A DNA stretch of 64,000 nucleotides from contig NZ_JAUYTR010000021.1 of assembly GCF_030695065.1 (NCBI RefSeq), positions 141,472-205,471 on the forward strand, written 5' to 3'. A program made the translations under genes and the position numbers. The notes below the pieces were generated by a model, which did no database searches, had not been told where the DNA came from, and saw only the letters and a list, made by a program, of their open reading frames with translations. Each line of letters starts with the position of its first letter. The stretch's first letter is position 1. This document shows positions 35,268 to 43,706 of the stretch, in pieces. This stretch comes from Sediminibacterium sp. (GTDB taxonomy: Bacteria > Bacteroidota > Bacteroidia > Chitinophagales > Chitinophagaceae).

Positions 35268-36917
35268 TTATTCTGGTTTGTCTTTGAAATCCTTTACTGC
35301 AAGTGCTATTGCTTTACAAGAAGAATATAATTCTCTGTTCAAGTTAAATAAGGTAGAAATCTCTTTTTCTTTAAGAATGTTTTGACCTGCATGAAAATAA
35401 AAGTGATTAATCCTTTCGTCAAAATCAATTTTATTTTTTTCTAATAATGCAGTAATGCGTTCTAGTCCATTATTGATTTCTTTGTTTGTAAACGATCCAT
35501 ATAAGACTTTGTAGAATTCACTTAATTCAGCCTGAAACTGATGATACATTTCATATTTCACTTCATTTATTGAATTGCTGAATTCTGTTTTGTCTTGGTA
35601 AACATCTTTCATTCCTTTGGCTGAGTACATTGCATTCCTAAGAGCTTCTATTAATTTATTTATTCTGACAATTTCATCAGACTGCTTTATCTGTGAAATA
35701 ACTTTTGAATAATAGGCTAAAATTTCTCCTTCTGATTCCTTTAATTGTTGATATTGATCAGGTAATTCTATAGTATCATTTTTGGCATATTGACTTTGAT
35801 AAACCCCTTCAAATTCACTGTTAACAAGCCAATTGGGCTTTATATGGAAAGTAGTCAAATTAAATCGAATTACTCTTTCAATATAAAGTCCTACTTCTTT
35901 ATTCATCATGTCAGTTATAGTTGAAGGAACTTCTACGCTAGCATTCTGTAAAAATTGTAATACTGTTTTCTTGCTCTCTTTAAATTGTTTCTCTAAAAAA
36001 TCTCCATATTTATTTAAGAAAAAATAAATCAAAATAACTCCCGCCAGATTAATAAAAGTTTGAAACGCTACTAATACCAAAATGGGGTCTTTTATTAAAA
36101 ATGTTTGGGTAATTAATTGAATAATGGGTTCAATTAAAATAAAGCCTGCTGCAGATGTTAAAACATTAAATAAGCTATTTCCTAGGGCCACTCTTTTTTT
36201 AGCAGCATTTCCTCCGATTGCTCCTAGAATTAATTTAACTGTAGTGCCGAGTTCTGCACCTAATACAACTGCAATGGCTGTTTCAATGGGAATAACATGG
36301 GCATATAAGGCAGTTAATACAACTACTACAGTGGCTGAACTAGTTTGAACAATTGAAGTGATGATAAACCCTATTAATAGGAAAACAATGCGCGGATAGG
36401 TTAAATAAGGAGAAAAATCAAATTGGGTCATCATAGCATCCATGCTCTGCTTCATAAATTGAAGTCCTAAAAAGAGCATTCCCAAACCCATACAAAACAG
36501 ACCTATCTGATAAATTGATTTTTTTTGTTTAAATACCACTAAGCAAATGCCAGCAATTCCAATTAAGGGTAGTGTAATACTATTTAGATCTACTTTAAAT
36601 CCTAATAAAGCAACCAGCCAGCTATTAAAAGTTCCCCCAATATTAGCTCCTAAAACCACAGCTATAGCATTTCGCATAGACAGAATTCCTGCCCCTACAA
36701 AAGATAGTACCATTAAATTTACGATGGAACTACTTTGTAAAACAGCAGTTACCATTGTGCCACTTAAGATGGCTTTGAATTTATTCTTGGTGTTTTTCTG
36801 TAGAAACAGTTTAAAGGAACGACCTTCCATCTGTTTCATTGAGTCTTCCAAATGAAACATACCATATAGGAACAATCCAAGTCCGGCTATAAGCATCCAT
36901 ATGTCTGTAGCACTCAT
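35268..36917 (-). CDS. Na/Pi cotransporter family protein with PhoU-like tail
   Basis: A 549-residue protein. Residues 1-310 hold two inverted membrane repeats with the phosphate-site signatures LQSSSIVNLMVL and VQTSSATVVVVL plus the GANIGGT and GAELGTT loops of sodium-phosphate cotransporters (NptA/YjbB). Residues 340-549 are a helical PhoU-like cytoplasmic domain. It probably moves phosphate with sodium; direction and regulation by the tail are unknown. It starts 10 bp downstream of the PepSY gene's stop, on the same strand. Confidence 0.92.
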   Translation of the reverse strand: MSATDIWMLIAGLGLFLYGMFHLEDSMKQMEGRSFKLFLQKNTKNKFKAILSGTMVTAVLQSSSIVNLMVLSFVGAGILSMRNAIAVVLGANIGGTFNSWLVALLGFKVDLNSITLPLIGIAGICLVVFKQKKSIYQIGLFCMGLGMLFLGLQFMKQSMDAMMTQFDFSPYLTYPRIVFLLIGFIITSIVQTSSATVVVVLTALYAHVIPIETAIAVVLGAELGTTVKLILGAIGGNAAKKRVALGNSLFNVLTSAAGFILIEPIIQLITQTFLIKDPILVLVAFQTFINLAGVILIYFFLNKYGDFLEKQFKESKKTVLQFLQNASVEVPSTITDMMNKEVGLYIERVIRFNLTTFHIKPNWLVNSEFEGVYQSQYAKNDTIELPDQYQQLKESEGEILAYYSKVISQIKQSDEIVRINKLIEALRNAMYSAKGMKDVYQDKTEFSNSINEVKYEMYHQFQAELSEFYKVLYGSFTNKEINNGLERITALLEKNKIDFDERINHFYFHAGQNILKEKEISTLFNLNRELYSSCKAIALAVKDFKDKPE

Positions 36918-36926
36918 AAGTTAAAT

Positions 36927-37493
36927 TTAAGCATGCTTTCTCATTCGTTTTGGTCCATACCAAAGCCAAAAACCAGTTATGGTAAATAGCATTAATGCAA
37001 GTCCCATTATACTGGTATAGATTAATTTAAAATATCCGTCCCAACCAAAATAAAAATCAATAATTGAACCGTCGTGAATTTTTTCAATATAATCTGCTCT
37101 TCTTTTTTCAATATGTAAAATTTGTCCGGTTGCTCCATCAACTTGCAATCCAGTAAAGTGATTGGTAAAAACAAATTTAACCATCCCTTTATCTTTTCTA
37201 ATATCTATTCTGTCAACTTCAGTAGACAAATCACTTGAAACAGAGTCTTTTAAATAATTGCAAGCATTTATGTATAAGCTGTCTATAGAAAGCCAATCTT
37301 TTAAATCAGTAGAACTACCTTTATATGATTTTGCCATAATCATCCCTCCACTATTCTTTTTCCATCCCAGCAAAGAACCGGTAATGGCTACAATAAAAAA
37401 GAAAACAAACAGTAATGCCCCAGTGATTCTGTGTAACTTTCTAAAGTTTCTTAATATTTTGGCTTGAGCTGGCCTGTTATTGGGTTCTTTCAT
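36927..37493 (-). CDS. PepSY-domain membrane protein
   Basis: A 188-residue protein with a basic N-terminus (LRNFRKLHRITGALL), one membrane helix (about 24-42), a periplasmic PepSY-like part (VDGATGQILHIEK) and a second helix near the C-terminus ending WLWYGPKRMRKHA. This is the short PepSY-associated membrane family often linked to iron or redox systems, with no proven reaction. Histidines in HRITG and HDGSI could bind metal or haem (inference). It is tightly packed between GNAT and Na/Pi genes. Confidence 0.85.
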   Translation of the reverse strand: MKEPNNRPAQAKILRNFRKLHRITGALLFVFFFIVAITGSLLGWKKNSGGMIMAKSYKGSSTDLKDWLSIDSLYINACNYLKDSVSSDLSTEVDRIDIRKDKGMVKFVFTNHFTGLQVDGATGQILHIEKRRADYIEKIHDGSIIDFYFGWDGYFKLIYTSIMGLALMLFTITGFWLWYGPKRMRKHA

Positions 37494-37495
37494 TA

Positions 37496-38044
37496 TTAAT
37501 TTTCTGTTTTTAAGGAATTAGCTTCCCATAAATTTCGGTCTATTTGGTATTGAAAATTCAATCTATCTGGTTCTCCATAATAAGGCATTAATACTTCGCC
37601 CAATTTAATTGCACCAAGCTTTTCCATTGCTTTTTGAGAACGGGTATTTTCGGCTCCAACAAAGAAATGAATTGTATTTACCTTTTCAAGGGCATAATTA
37701 ATCATCAATTGTTTGGTAGATTTATTATAAGGTTTCCCCCAGCATTTTCTTGCATAAAATGTATAACCAATTTCAACCAATTTTTTTTCTGGGTTGTAAT
37801 TGCAAAATCTACTACTGCCAATTGCTTCATTGGTTTTGGCATCTACTATCAAAAATGCACCTTTCGATAAAAGCGCTCCTTCAAAAAAATTCTTAAAAAC
37901 AGTAAGTTGATACCTGTTTTTATTGGGATGTTGTTCCCAAATAAGTGGATCAGACGCAACTGTATAAAGCTGCTCAAAATGACCTTCAGTAAGTGGTACT
38001 AGCTTTACAAAATCATTTTCTAAAAAATTGGGTTGCCAGTTCAT
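37496..38044 (-). CDS. GNAT-family N-acetyltransferase (RimJ/RimL type)
   Basis: A 182-residue acetyltransferase with FVKLVPLTEGHFEQLYTVAS, an EIGYTFYARKCWGKPYNKST acetyl-CoA region and VGAENTRSQKAMEKLGAIK typical of RimJ/RimL-like enzymes. Substrate unknown. The frame extends 12 codons upstream into the chloride-channel-family gene; the ATG at 38044 fits the family start and lies 4 bp after that stop. It is 2 bp ahead of the PepSY gene, so these four minus-strand genes form one unit. Confidence 0.88.
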   Translation of the reverse strand: MNWQPNFLENDFVKLVPLTEGHFEQLYTVASDPLIWEQHPNKNRYQLTVFKNFFEGALLSKGAFLIVDAKTNEAIGSSRFCNYNPEKKLVEIGYTFYARKCWGKPYNKSTKQLMINYALEKVNTIHFFVGAENTRSQKAMEKLGAIKLGEVLMPYYGEPDRLNFQYQIDRNLWEANSLKTEN

Positions 38045-38048
38045 TTTG

Positions 38049-39227
38049 TTAGGATTGATAAATTGATTTTTTACCTGCAATAAAACTAGCTATTATGCAA
38101 ATAGCAAGAGCATAAAAAAAATATTCTTTTCCAAAAAGCTCTAATGATAAAAAAGCAGCTGCAATTGGTGTTTTGGCTGCTGCTCCAAAAACAGCAATCA
38201 TTCCCATGCCCGCTAAAAATGAAATGGGGAGTGGCAAAATCAGGGAAAGGGCACTTCCAAATGTTGCACCTATAAAAAATAAAGGAGTTACTTCACCCCC
38301 CTTGAAGCCAACGCCTAATGTTAAAATTGTTAGAAACATTTTAATTGCGAAATCAAAATAGTTTGCGGGCATATTAAAAGCACCAACAATAGATTTGATT
38401 CCTAATCCAATAAAGTCAAAACTATTGGTTGAAAATACAATTAAAGCAATGAGTATACCTCCAATTACAGATCTCCATAATTCATTTGGGAGATGATTTA
38501 TACTCCATTGTTTAAAATAATGCAAAATAGATTTAAAAGTAAATGCAATAAAGCCAAATGCCAATGAAACAATTAAGACTGAGGAAATATTGGTAAGATT
38601 GGTTTGGGGTAATTGATTGATGTTATACTGCGTATGGGTCACTCCCCATGCCAAACAAATCCAGTGAGCTAAATAAGAACAAATTATTACTATTAGAACC
38701 GAAAAAGCAGGTAATATTTTTTTCTTACGAATAAACTCCAATGCAAAAACAGCTCCAGCTATAGGAGTGCCAAATACTGATCCAAAGCCAGCTGCAACTG
38801 AAGCCAATAGTAGCGTGTGCCTTTCTTTTTCGGTAAGTTTAAAGGGCTTTGTGAGTTGATCCGCTAAACCTACAGACATTTGTAAAGCCGTTCCTTCACG
38901 ACCAGCTGAAGCCCCAAATAGATGTGAAAGTAGGGTAGTAATATAAATTAAAGGAGCCATCAATAAGGGTAAAATTGGCTTTGTGGGTTCAATGATATTT
39001 TCTACAATCAATTGATTGCCTCCTGAAGCTGATTTCCCAAGCGTCAGATAAATGAGCGCAGTAATAAATCCTGCAATTGGCAATAGCGCAATGAATAAAG
39101 TTTGCTTTTCTCTTGCTTGTGTAATATAGTCGAGCGAAACCAAGAATAATGCTGATCCAGAGCCTGCCAATATTGCAATAAAAACACAAATAATAATCCA
39201 TGTTGTTACAGACCTGATATTAATCAT
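38049..39227 (-). CDS. CLC-family antiporter, fluoride/proton (CLC-F) type
   Basis: A 392-residue CLC protein with about ten or more hydrophobic segments. The canonical GSGIP is replaced by SGGNQLIVE (68-76), GREGP is GREGT (109-113) and the late motif is GGEVTPLFFIGA. This combination (GNNL-like loop plus GREGT) is known from the CLC-F branch, fluoride/proton antiporters, rather than chloride CLCs. It should expel fluoride from the cell. No fluoride riboswitch is visible in the 50 bp separating it from the divergent gene. It is the first gene of a four-gene minus-strand unit. Confidence 0.88.
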   Translation of the reverse strand: MINIRSVTTWIIICVFIAILAGSGSALFLVSLDYITQAREKQTLFIALLPIAGFITALIYLTLGKSASGGNQLIVENIIEPTKPILPLLMAPLIYITTLLSHLFGASAGREGTALQMSVGLADQLTKPFKLTEKERHTLLLASVAAGFGSVFGTPIAGAVFALEFIRKKKILPAFSVLIVIICSYLAHWICLAWGVTHTQYNINQLPQTNLTNISSVLIVSLAFGFIAFTFKSILHYFKQWSINHLPNELWRSVIGGILIALIVFSTNSFDFIGLGIKSIVGAFNMPANYFDFAIKMFLTILTLGVGFKGGEVTPLFFIGATFGSALSLILPLPISFLAGMGMIAVFGAAAKTPIAAAFLSLELFGKEYFFYALAICIIASFIAGKKSIYQS

Positions 39228-39277
39228 TTTATTGAACTTGAAACTTAAATAACTTTAAAGTATAAAACTACAACAAA

Positions 39278-39508
39278 ATGGAAAAACACGACTTACACCA
39301 TGAATTCCCCGAATTTGATTCAAAAATTTCTGAATTAAAAGTGTCTAATGCCCATTTTAAAAAACTGACCGATGAGTATGACGAAGTGAACCATGCAGTT
39401 CATCGAATTGAAACAGGCGTGGAAACACCTGCTGATGTAGTTTTAACAGAGTTAAGAAAAAAAAGATTGCTCCTCAAAGATGAATTATATGCTTTATTAA
39501 CTCAATAG
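39278..39508 (+). CDS. YdcH-like DUF465 small protein
   Basis: A 76-residue, highly charged, all-helical protein: DSKISELKVSNAHFKKLTDE, YDEVNHAVHRIETG and a Lys/Arg-rich KKRLLLKDEL. This matches the DUF465/YdcH family of coiled-coil proteins with no known function. It is divergent from the CLC gene by 50 bp and meets the histidine kinase tail to tail, 2 bp apart. It is a single-gene transcript. Confidence 0.88.
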   Translation: MEKHDLHHEFPEFDSKISELKVSNAHFKKLTDEYDEVNHAVHRIETGVETPADVVLTELRKKRLLLKDELYALLTQ

Positions 39509-39510
39509 CC

Positions 39511-41559
39511 TTAAGTTAAGGGTAGTTCTACTGTAAAAGTGCTACCCTTTCCTTCTTGGCTTAGAACATTTATTGATCCATCATGCGCTTCAACAATTCT
39601 TTTGCAAATATTTAAGCCTAATCCATAAGACTTTTCTCCATCTGTTCCTTTTCTTTTTCCAGATTTAGAAATATTAAATATTTCAGGGAGTATTTTTTCA
39701 GGAATTCCAATGCCATTATCTGAAACTTCAATAAATGCCTTATTGTTGATTATTTTAGCTGAAAGGGTAATAATTGTATCTCTTTTACTAAATTTAACAG
39801 AATTAGTCACTAGGTTAAAGACTACTCTTTTCATTTTCTCCGGATTCAACATTACTGTTGTGTCGGTAGTTGGTAATAGTACAACCAATTGTTGATTTTT
39901 CTCCTTTACTTTTAGCTCAAGAATGGCAGCGCAATCATTTATAAATTCATTGAGTAAGGTGGGCTCCTTTTCAATGTTTTTGTTACTAATATCTGCAGTA
40001 GCCATGATTTCTGCTATTAATGTTAGCGAACTATTGCATGCAGATTTTATCATGTCTAGGTATTCTAGTTTTTGCGTTTCATCCTGTTCGGCAATGATTA
40101 TTTCCACCATCGTTGGAATGGATGCAACTGGGGTTCTTAAATCGTGAGCAACCAGCTTTAAAATATTGTCTTTTTCAGAAATGGTCTTTTGCAAAGCACT
40201 CATCGCAATTTCTAGTTGATCATTTTGTGTGTTAACCGTTTCGTTTAATTCTTTAAGTGTGGCAATATGTTTCCTTGAATGCATCCAATTTCGGCCGAGT
40301 ATGATACTTAAAAGTATAATAAGAAAAAGGATAACTGCAGTAGCAATTAGATAAGTTTTAGATACTTCATTTTCGTGATGTGCAATATGAAGCTGATTTT
40401 GTTGCTCTAAAAGTTCTAGTTGTTTATTGATATCTACTTCGTAAATACGCTTATTTAGTTTATCGTCCTCTTCTTGTAATGCCTGAAATTTGGCCAAATG
40501 TAGGTATGCATTTTCTTTGTTGTTTAAAAAATCATGGTATTTCCATGAAAGTTTATTCCATTTTATTTCAGCTTTTGGGTTGGATTGTTCATCCATCGAT
40601 TTTCTGATCTCCTCTAAGGCTATACCCAATTTGCCTATTTTCTTTTGTTCTTCATACAATTCGGCCAATTTTAAATAACTGAATTGTGCATCAATGGTTT
40701 CTCTTCCAGAATGCAAATTGATATTGATGCTTTTCTGGTAGTTTTTTTCTGCATCTTTAATATTTCCAGCTTTCTTGTATAAATCTCCAATATTCCCATA
40801 AACCACTCCTTTGGCCATTTCATCGTAAAAAAAAGTGGTTGTATCTGCTTTTTGATGTGCCGAAATATAGTCAAGTGCTTTTTGATAGTAATTCAATGCA
40901 CTGTCATTATAGCCTTGCATATAGAAACTTAGTGCAATATTATTTTGTAATTCTTGTTTTCTGTAATAGTTGGTAAATTGTTCTCCTTTTGCGCACAAGT
41001 TAGATTCAGCTAAACTTTGTTGAAAACTCTCAGCAGCATCTTTGAATTTTCGCTGCTTATATAAAATCATTCCAACCCTGTAACTATATTCTTTTAAAGA
41101 GCAATAATCTTTTATTTTAGAGTTGAATTGCCTTGCTTTGTAATAATAGGTGTATGCTTCATTAAATTGATTGTTGGCATACAATGCATCTCCATTGGTA
41201 TAGTAGGCATAGGTAAATGCATTTGGAAACTCCTGTGGATCTTTATCTTTTAATATATACAGCATTGAGTCTGCATACAATTTTGCTGAGTCTGGTTTTT
41301 GTAAATGGTAACAATAGATACCTGACTTGTGCGCATAAACCTGAATTTGTTGTTTCAGATTCAATTTTTTCCCATAAACAGTAGAATCAAGGAATACAAG
41401 TTCGCTTCTTTTATTTGTATTTTTTTGCTGACTAATTTTAATTATTGCAGAATCTAAAAAACTTTCTTTAGTATCCCAATCTGCATTGTTTTGATTGGTA
41501 GAACAACTATACCAACTAAAAATTAAAAATAAAACTAAGAGATTCGCAATAGATTTCAT
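39511..41559 (-). CDS. TPR-containing sensor histidine kinase
   Basis: A 682-residue orphan kinase. A lipoprotein-like signal ends FSWYSC; residues 40-370 contain several TPR units (for example AYTYYYKARQFNSK, ALNYYQKALDYIS, DAEKNYQKSINI); a membrane helix (about 402-422, LIATAVILFLIILLSII) leads to a coiled coil, HisKA with the phospho-acceptor in VAHDLRTPVAS, and HATPase with NSVKFSKRD, DNGIGIPEKI and GLGLNICK. The chosen ATG at 41559 starts the signal. No response regulator gene is adjacent. Confidence 0.93.
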   Translation of the reverse strand: MKSIANLLVLFLIFSWYSCSTNQNNADWDTKESFLDSAIIKISQQKNTNKRSELVFLDSTVYGKKLNLKQQIQVYAHKSGIYCYHLQKPDSAKLYADSMLYILKDKDPQEFPNAFTYAYYTNGDALYANNQFNEAYTYYYKARQFNSKIKDYCSLKEYSYRVGMILYKQRKFKDAAESFQQSLAESNLCAKGEQFTNYYRKQELQNNIALSFYMQGYNDSALNYYQKALDYISAHQKADTTTFFYDEMAKGVVYGNIGDLYKKAGNIKDAEKNYQKSININLHSGRETIDAQFSYLKLAELYEEQKKIGKLGIALEEIRKSMDEQSNPKAEIKWNKLSWKYHDFLNNKENAYLHLAKFQALQEEDDKLNKRIYEVDINKQLELLEQQNQLHIAHHENEVSKTYLIATAVILFLIILLSIILGRNWMHSRKHIATLKELNETVNTQNDQLEIAMSALQKTISEKDNILKLVAHDLRTPVASIPTMVEIIIAEQDETQKLEYLDMIKSACNSSLTLIAEIMATADISNKNIEKEPTLLNEFINDCAAILELKVKEKNQQLVVLLPTTDTTVMLNPEKMKRVVFNLVTNSVKFSKRDTIITLSAKIINNKAFIEVSDNGIGIPEKILPEIFNISKSGKRKGTDGEKSYGLGLNICKRIVEAHDGSINVLSQEGKGSTFTVELPLT

Positions 41560-41677
41560 TGTGTTAAGATTACACTTCATTAAACAGAGGGGGAATTGTA
41601 ATATTTTATAAATATATTAAAGGTTATGCTATTTAAAAAAATGAATATATAATAGGGCAAATAGTTGCTCTAAATAT

Positions 41678-41715
41678 AAAAAAAAGCAGCGCCTCGATTA
41701 AACCGAGGCGCTGCT
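41678..41715 (-). terminator. Strong intrinsic terminator after ahcY
   Basis: A 12-bp perfect GC-rich stem (AGCAGCGCCTCG, 41685-41696, with 41704-41715) and a 7-base loop, followed on the minus strand by a T run. It lies 20 bp after the ahcY stop. The remaining intergenic bases (41560-41677) show no gene. Confidence 0.92.
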
Positions 41716-41734
41716 AAAAAAATAAATATATATA

Positions 41735-43060
41735 CTAGTAACGGTACATATCAGATTTGAAAGGACCGTTTTTACTGATGCCTAAATAAGTGGCTTGCTC
41801 ATCAGTTAATTCATCTAATTGAGCGCCTACTTTTGCAAGGTGTAAACGAGCTACTTTTTCATCTAAATGCTTAGGTAAAACGTACACTTTGTTTTCGTAG
41901 TTTTTGTGGTTCATCCACAATTCAATTTGAGCTAAAGTTTGGTTACTGAATGAGTTACTCATCACAAAAGATGGGTGACCAGTTGCACAACCTAGGTTCA
42001 CTAATCGGCCTTCAGCTAATACAATAATATCTTTACCATCTATATTATATAAGTCAACTTGTGGCTTAATGGTATCTTTTGTGTTACCATAATTAGCATT
42101 TAACCATGCCATATCAATTTCAATATCAAAGTGACCAATATTACAAACAATCGCTTTGTCTTTCATTAAACGGAAATGCTTCTCTGTAATCAAGTCTCTA
42201 CAACCTGATGCAGTTACCACAATATCCGCTTCAGTAACAGCAATTGCCATTGGCTTAACTTCAAATCCATCCATTGCTGCTTGTAAAGCACAAATTGGAT
42301 CAATTTCGGTAACAATTACTCTGCAACCTGCTCCACGAAGAGAAAGAGCAGATCCTTTACCAACGTCTCCGTATCCACCAACAACAGCAACTTTACCAGC
42401 CATCATTACGTCAGTAGCTCTACGGATAGCGTCTACTAGAGACTCTTGACAACCGTATTTGTTATCAAACTTAGATTTAGTTACAGAATCATTTACGTTA
42501 ATAGCAGGAATAGGTAAAGTACCCTTAGCCATGCGCTCATATAAACGGTGAACACCTGTAGTAGTTTCTTCAGATAAACCTTTAATATGGGCAATTAACT
42601 CAGGATATTTATCAAATACCATATTGGTTAAATCTCCACCGTCGTCTAAAATCATATTTAATGGACGATCAGCACCACCAAAGAACAAAGTTTGCTCAAT
42701 ACACCAATCAGCTTCTTCTTGGGTTTGACCTTTCCAAGCAAATACGCCAATTCCAGCAGCAGCTATTGCTGCAGCAGCCTGATCTTGAGTAGAGAATATA
42801 TTACAAGAGCTCCATTTTACTTCAGCACCTAATGCTACTAATGTTTCAATTAAAACTGCAGTTTGAATGGTCATATGTAAACAACCTGCAACTCTTGCAC
42901 CTTTCAAAGGTTGAGAAGCGCCATATTCAGCACGTAAAGCCATTAAACCAGGCATTTCCGCTTCAGCTAAACGAATTTCTTTGCGACCCCAATCGGCCAA
43001 GCTAATATCAGCCACTTTGTATGGCAAGCTGAAATCAATTGTTGATGTTAATGTAGACAT
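41735..43060 (-). CDS. ahcY: Adenosylhomocysteinase
   Basis: A 441-residue NAD-dependent hydrolase that splits S-adenosylhomocysteine into adenosine and homocysteine in the methyl cycle. The substrate domain has [14 protein letters not shown] and DDGGDLTN; the NAD site is [43 protein letters not shown] and the C-terminal KSDMYRY are conserved. It is divergent from an Lrp-type regulator across 118 bp carrying phased repeats. Length and motifs are normal. Confidence 0.98.
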   Translation of the reverse strand: MSTLTSTIDFSLPYKVADISLADWGRKEIRLAEAEMPGLMALRAEYGASQPLKGARVAGCLHMTIQTAVLIETLVALGAEVKWSSCNIFSTQDQAAAAIAAAGIGVFAWKGQTQEEADWCIEQTLFFGGADRPLNMILDDGGDLTNMVFDKYPELIAHIKGLSEETTTGVHRLYERMAKGTLPIPAINVNDSVTKSKFDNKYGCQESLVDAIRRATDVMMAGKVAVVGGYGDVGKGSALSLRGAGCRVIVTEIDPICALQAAMDGFEVKPMAIAVTEADIVVTASGCRDLITEKHFRLMKDKAIVCNIGHFDIEIDMAWLNANYGNTKDTIKPQVDLYNIDGKDIIVLAEGRLVNLGCATGHPSFVMSNSFSNQTLAQIELWMNHKNYENKVYVLPKHLDEKVARLHLAKVGAQLDELTDEQATYLGISKNGPFKSDMYRY

Positions 43061-43080
43061 AATAGTATTTTATTGTAGCG

Positions 43081-43088
43081 CAAAGTTA
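43081..43088 (-). promoter_or_regulatory. Candidate -7 promoter box of ahcY
   Basis: On the minus strand this reads TAACTTTG, an exact match to the Bacteroidota -7 consensus TAnnTTTG, 20 bp upstream of the ahcY start codon. No clear TTTG element is seen around -33. An exact match at the right distance supports it moderately. Confidence 0.5.
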
Positions 43089-43093
43089 ATTTT

Positions 43094-43166
43094 AAAGAAT
43101 AAAAGCACATAATTATTTGTAAATAAAGAATAAACATCTAATTTGTAGAATAATTGAAGAATAAAA
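43094..43166. promoter_or_regulatory. Four phased AGAATAA repeats between ahcY and the Lrp-type gene
   Basis: GAATAA occurs four times on the plus strand with its G at 43097, 43128, 43148 and 43159. The spacings are 31, 20 and 11 bases, close to three, two and one turns of DNA, so all copies face one side of the helix. Lrp/AsnC proteins bind phased sites and wrap DNA, so this may be the operator of the adjacent regulator. The region is A-rich, so chance must be tested. Confidence 0.4.
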
Positions 43167-43178
43167 TAGCATAATGCA

Positions 43179-43676
43179 ATGTCCAAACCAACTAAAAAAG
43201 CCGAATCCACTGTTTCACTTTCTTTGGATACCAAAGACATAGCTATATTAAAAGTATTACAGCAAAATGCTAGGGCCACCGTAAAGGAAATTGCTGATCA
43301 AGTTCATTTAAGTACTACTCCAGTTCATGAGCGTATTAAAAGAATGGAAGAGTCAGGGGTGATTAAACAATATGCAACCTTGGTAGATCATACTAAAGTA
43401 AAAAAAGGCTTAATGGTTATTTGCTATGTTTCTTTAAAGCAACATGATAAAACCGCTGGAGGAAAATTTATTAAACGAATGCACGAATTAAATGAAGTAA
43501 TAGAATGTTATAATATTTCAGGAGAGTTTGATTTTATGTTAAAAGTAGTAGCAGAGAGTATGGATGCCTATTACGATTTCCATGTAAATAAATTATCTCA
43601 AGCAGAAAATATAGGGCATGTTCAGTCGGTATTTGTAATGGGGGTAATTAAACAAACGCATGTGTTGGTTCATTGA
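43179..43676 (+). CDS. Lrp/AsnC-family transcriptional regulator
   Basis: A 165-residue regulator: residues 15-75 hold the winged helix-turn-helix (LQQNARATVKEIADQVHLST, HERIKRMEESGVI), and residues 80-160 the RAM ligand domain (VIECYNISGEFDFMLKVVAES). These proteins sense amino acids or related metabolites and act as dimers or octamers. Divergence from ahcY suggests control of the methyl cycle or of itself (inference). ATG at 43179 is the natural start. The next gene, selO, begins 30 bp downstream. Confidence 0.94.
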   Translation: MSKPTKKAESTVSLSLDTKDIAILKVLQQNARATVKEIADQVHLSTTPVHERIKRMEESGVIKQYATLVDHTKVKKGLMVICYVSLKQHDKTAGGKFIKRMHELNEVIECYNISGEFDFMLKVVAESMDAYYDFHVNKLSQAENIGHVQSVFVMGVIKQTHVLVH

Positions 43677-43706
43677 TTAAGTAATTTGCATTTTAAATAA
43701 GCAATT

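Noticed and set aside
39228..39277. Fluoride riboswitch upstream of the CLC gene
   Set aside because: Only 50 AT-rich bases separate the divergent genes and no conserved riboswitch stem or GC-rich core is visible.
43061..43178. SAH or SAM riboswitch upstream of ahcY
   Set aside because: The leader before ahcY would be about 20 bases and has no stable stem; only repeats and a promoter box are seen.
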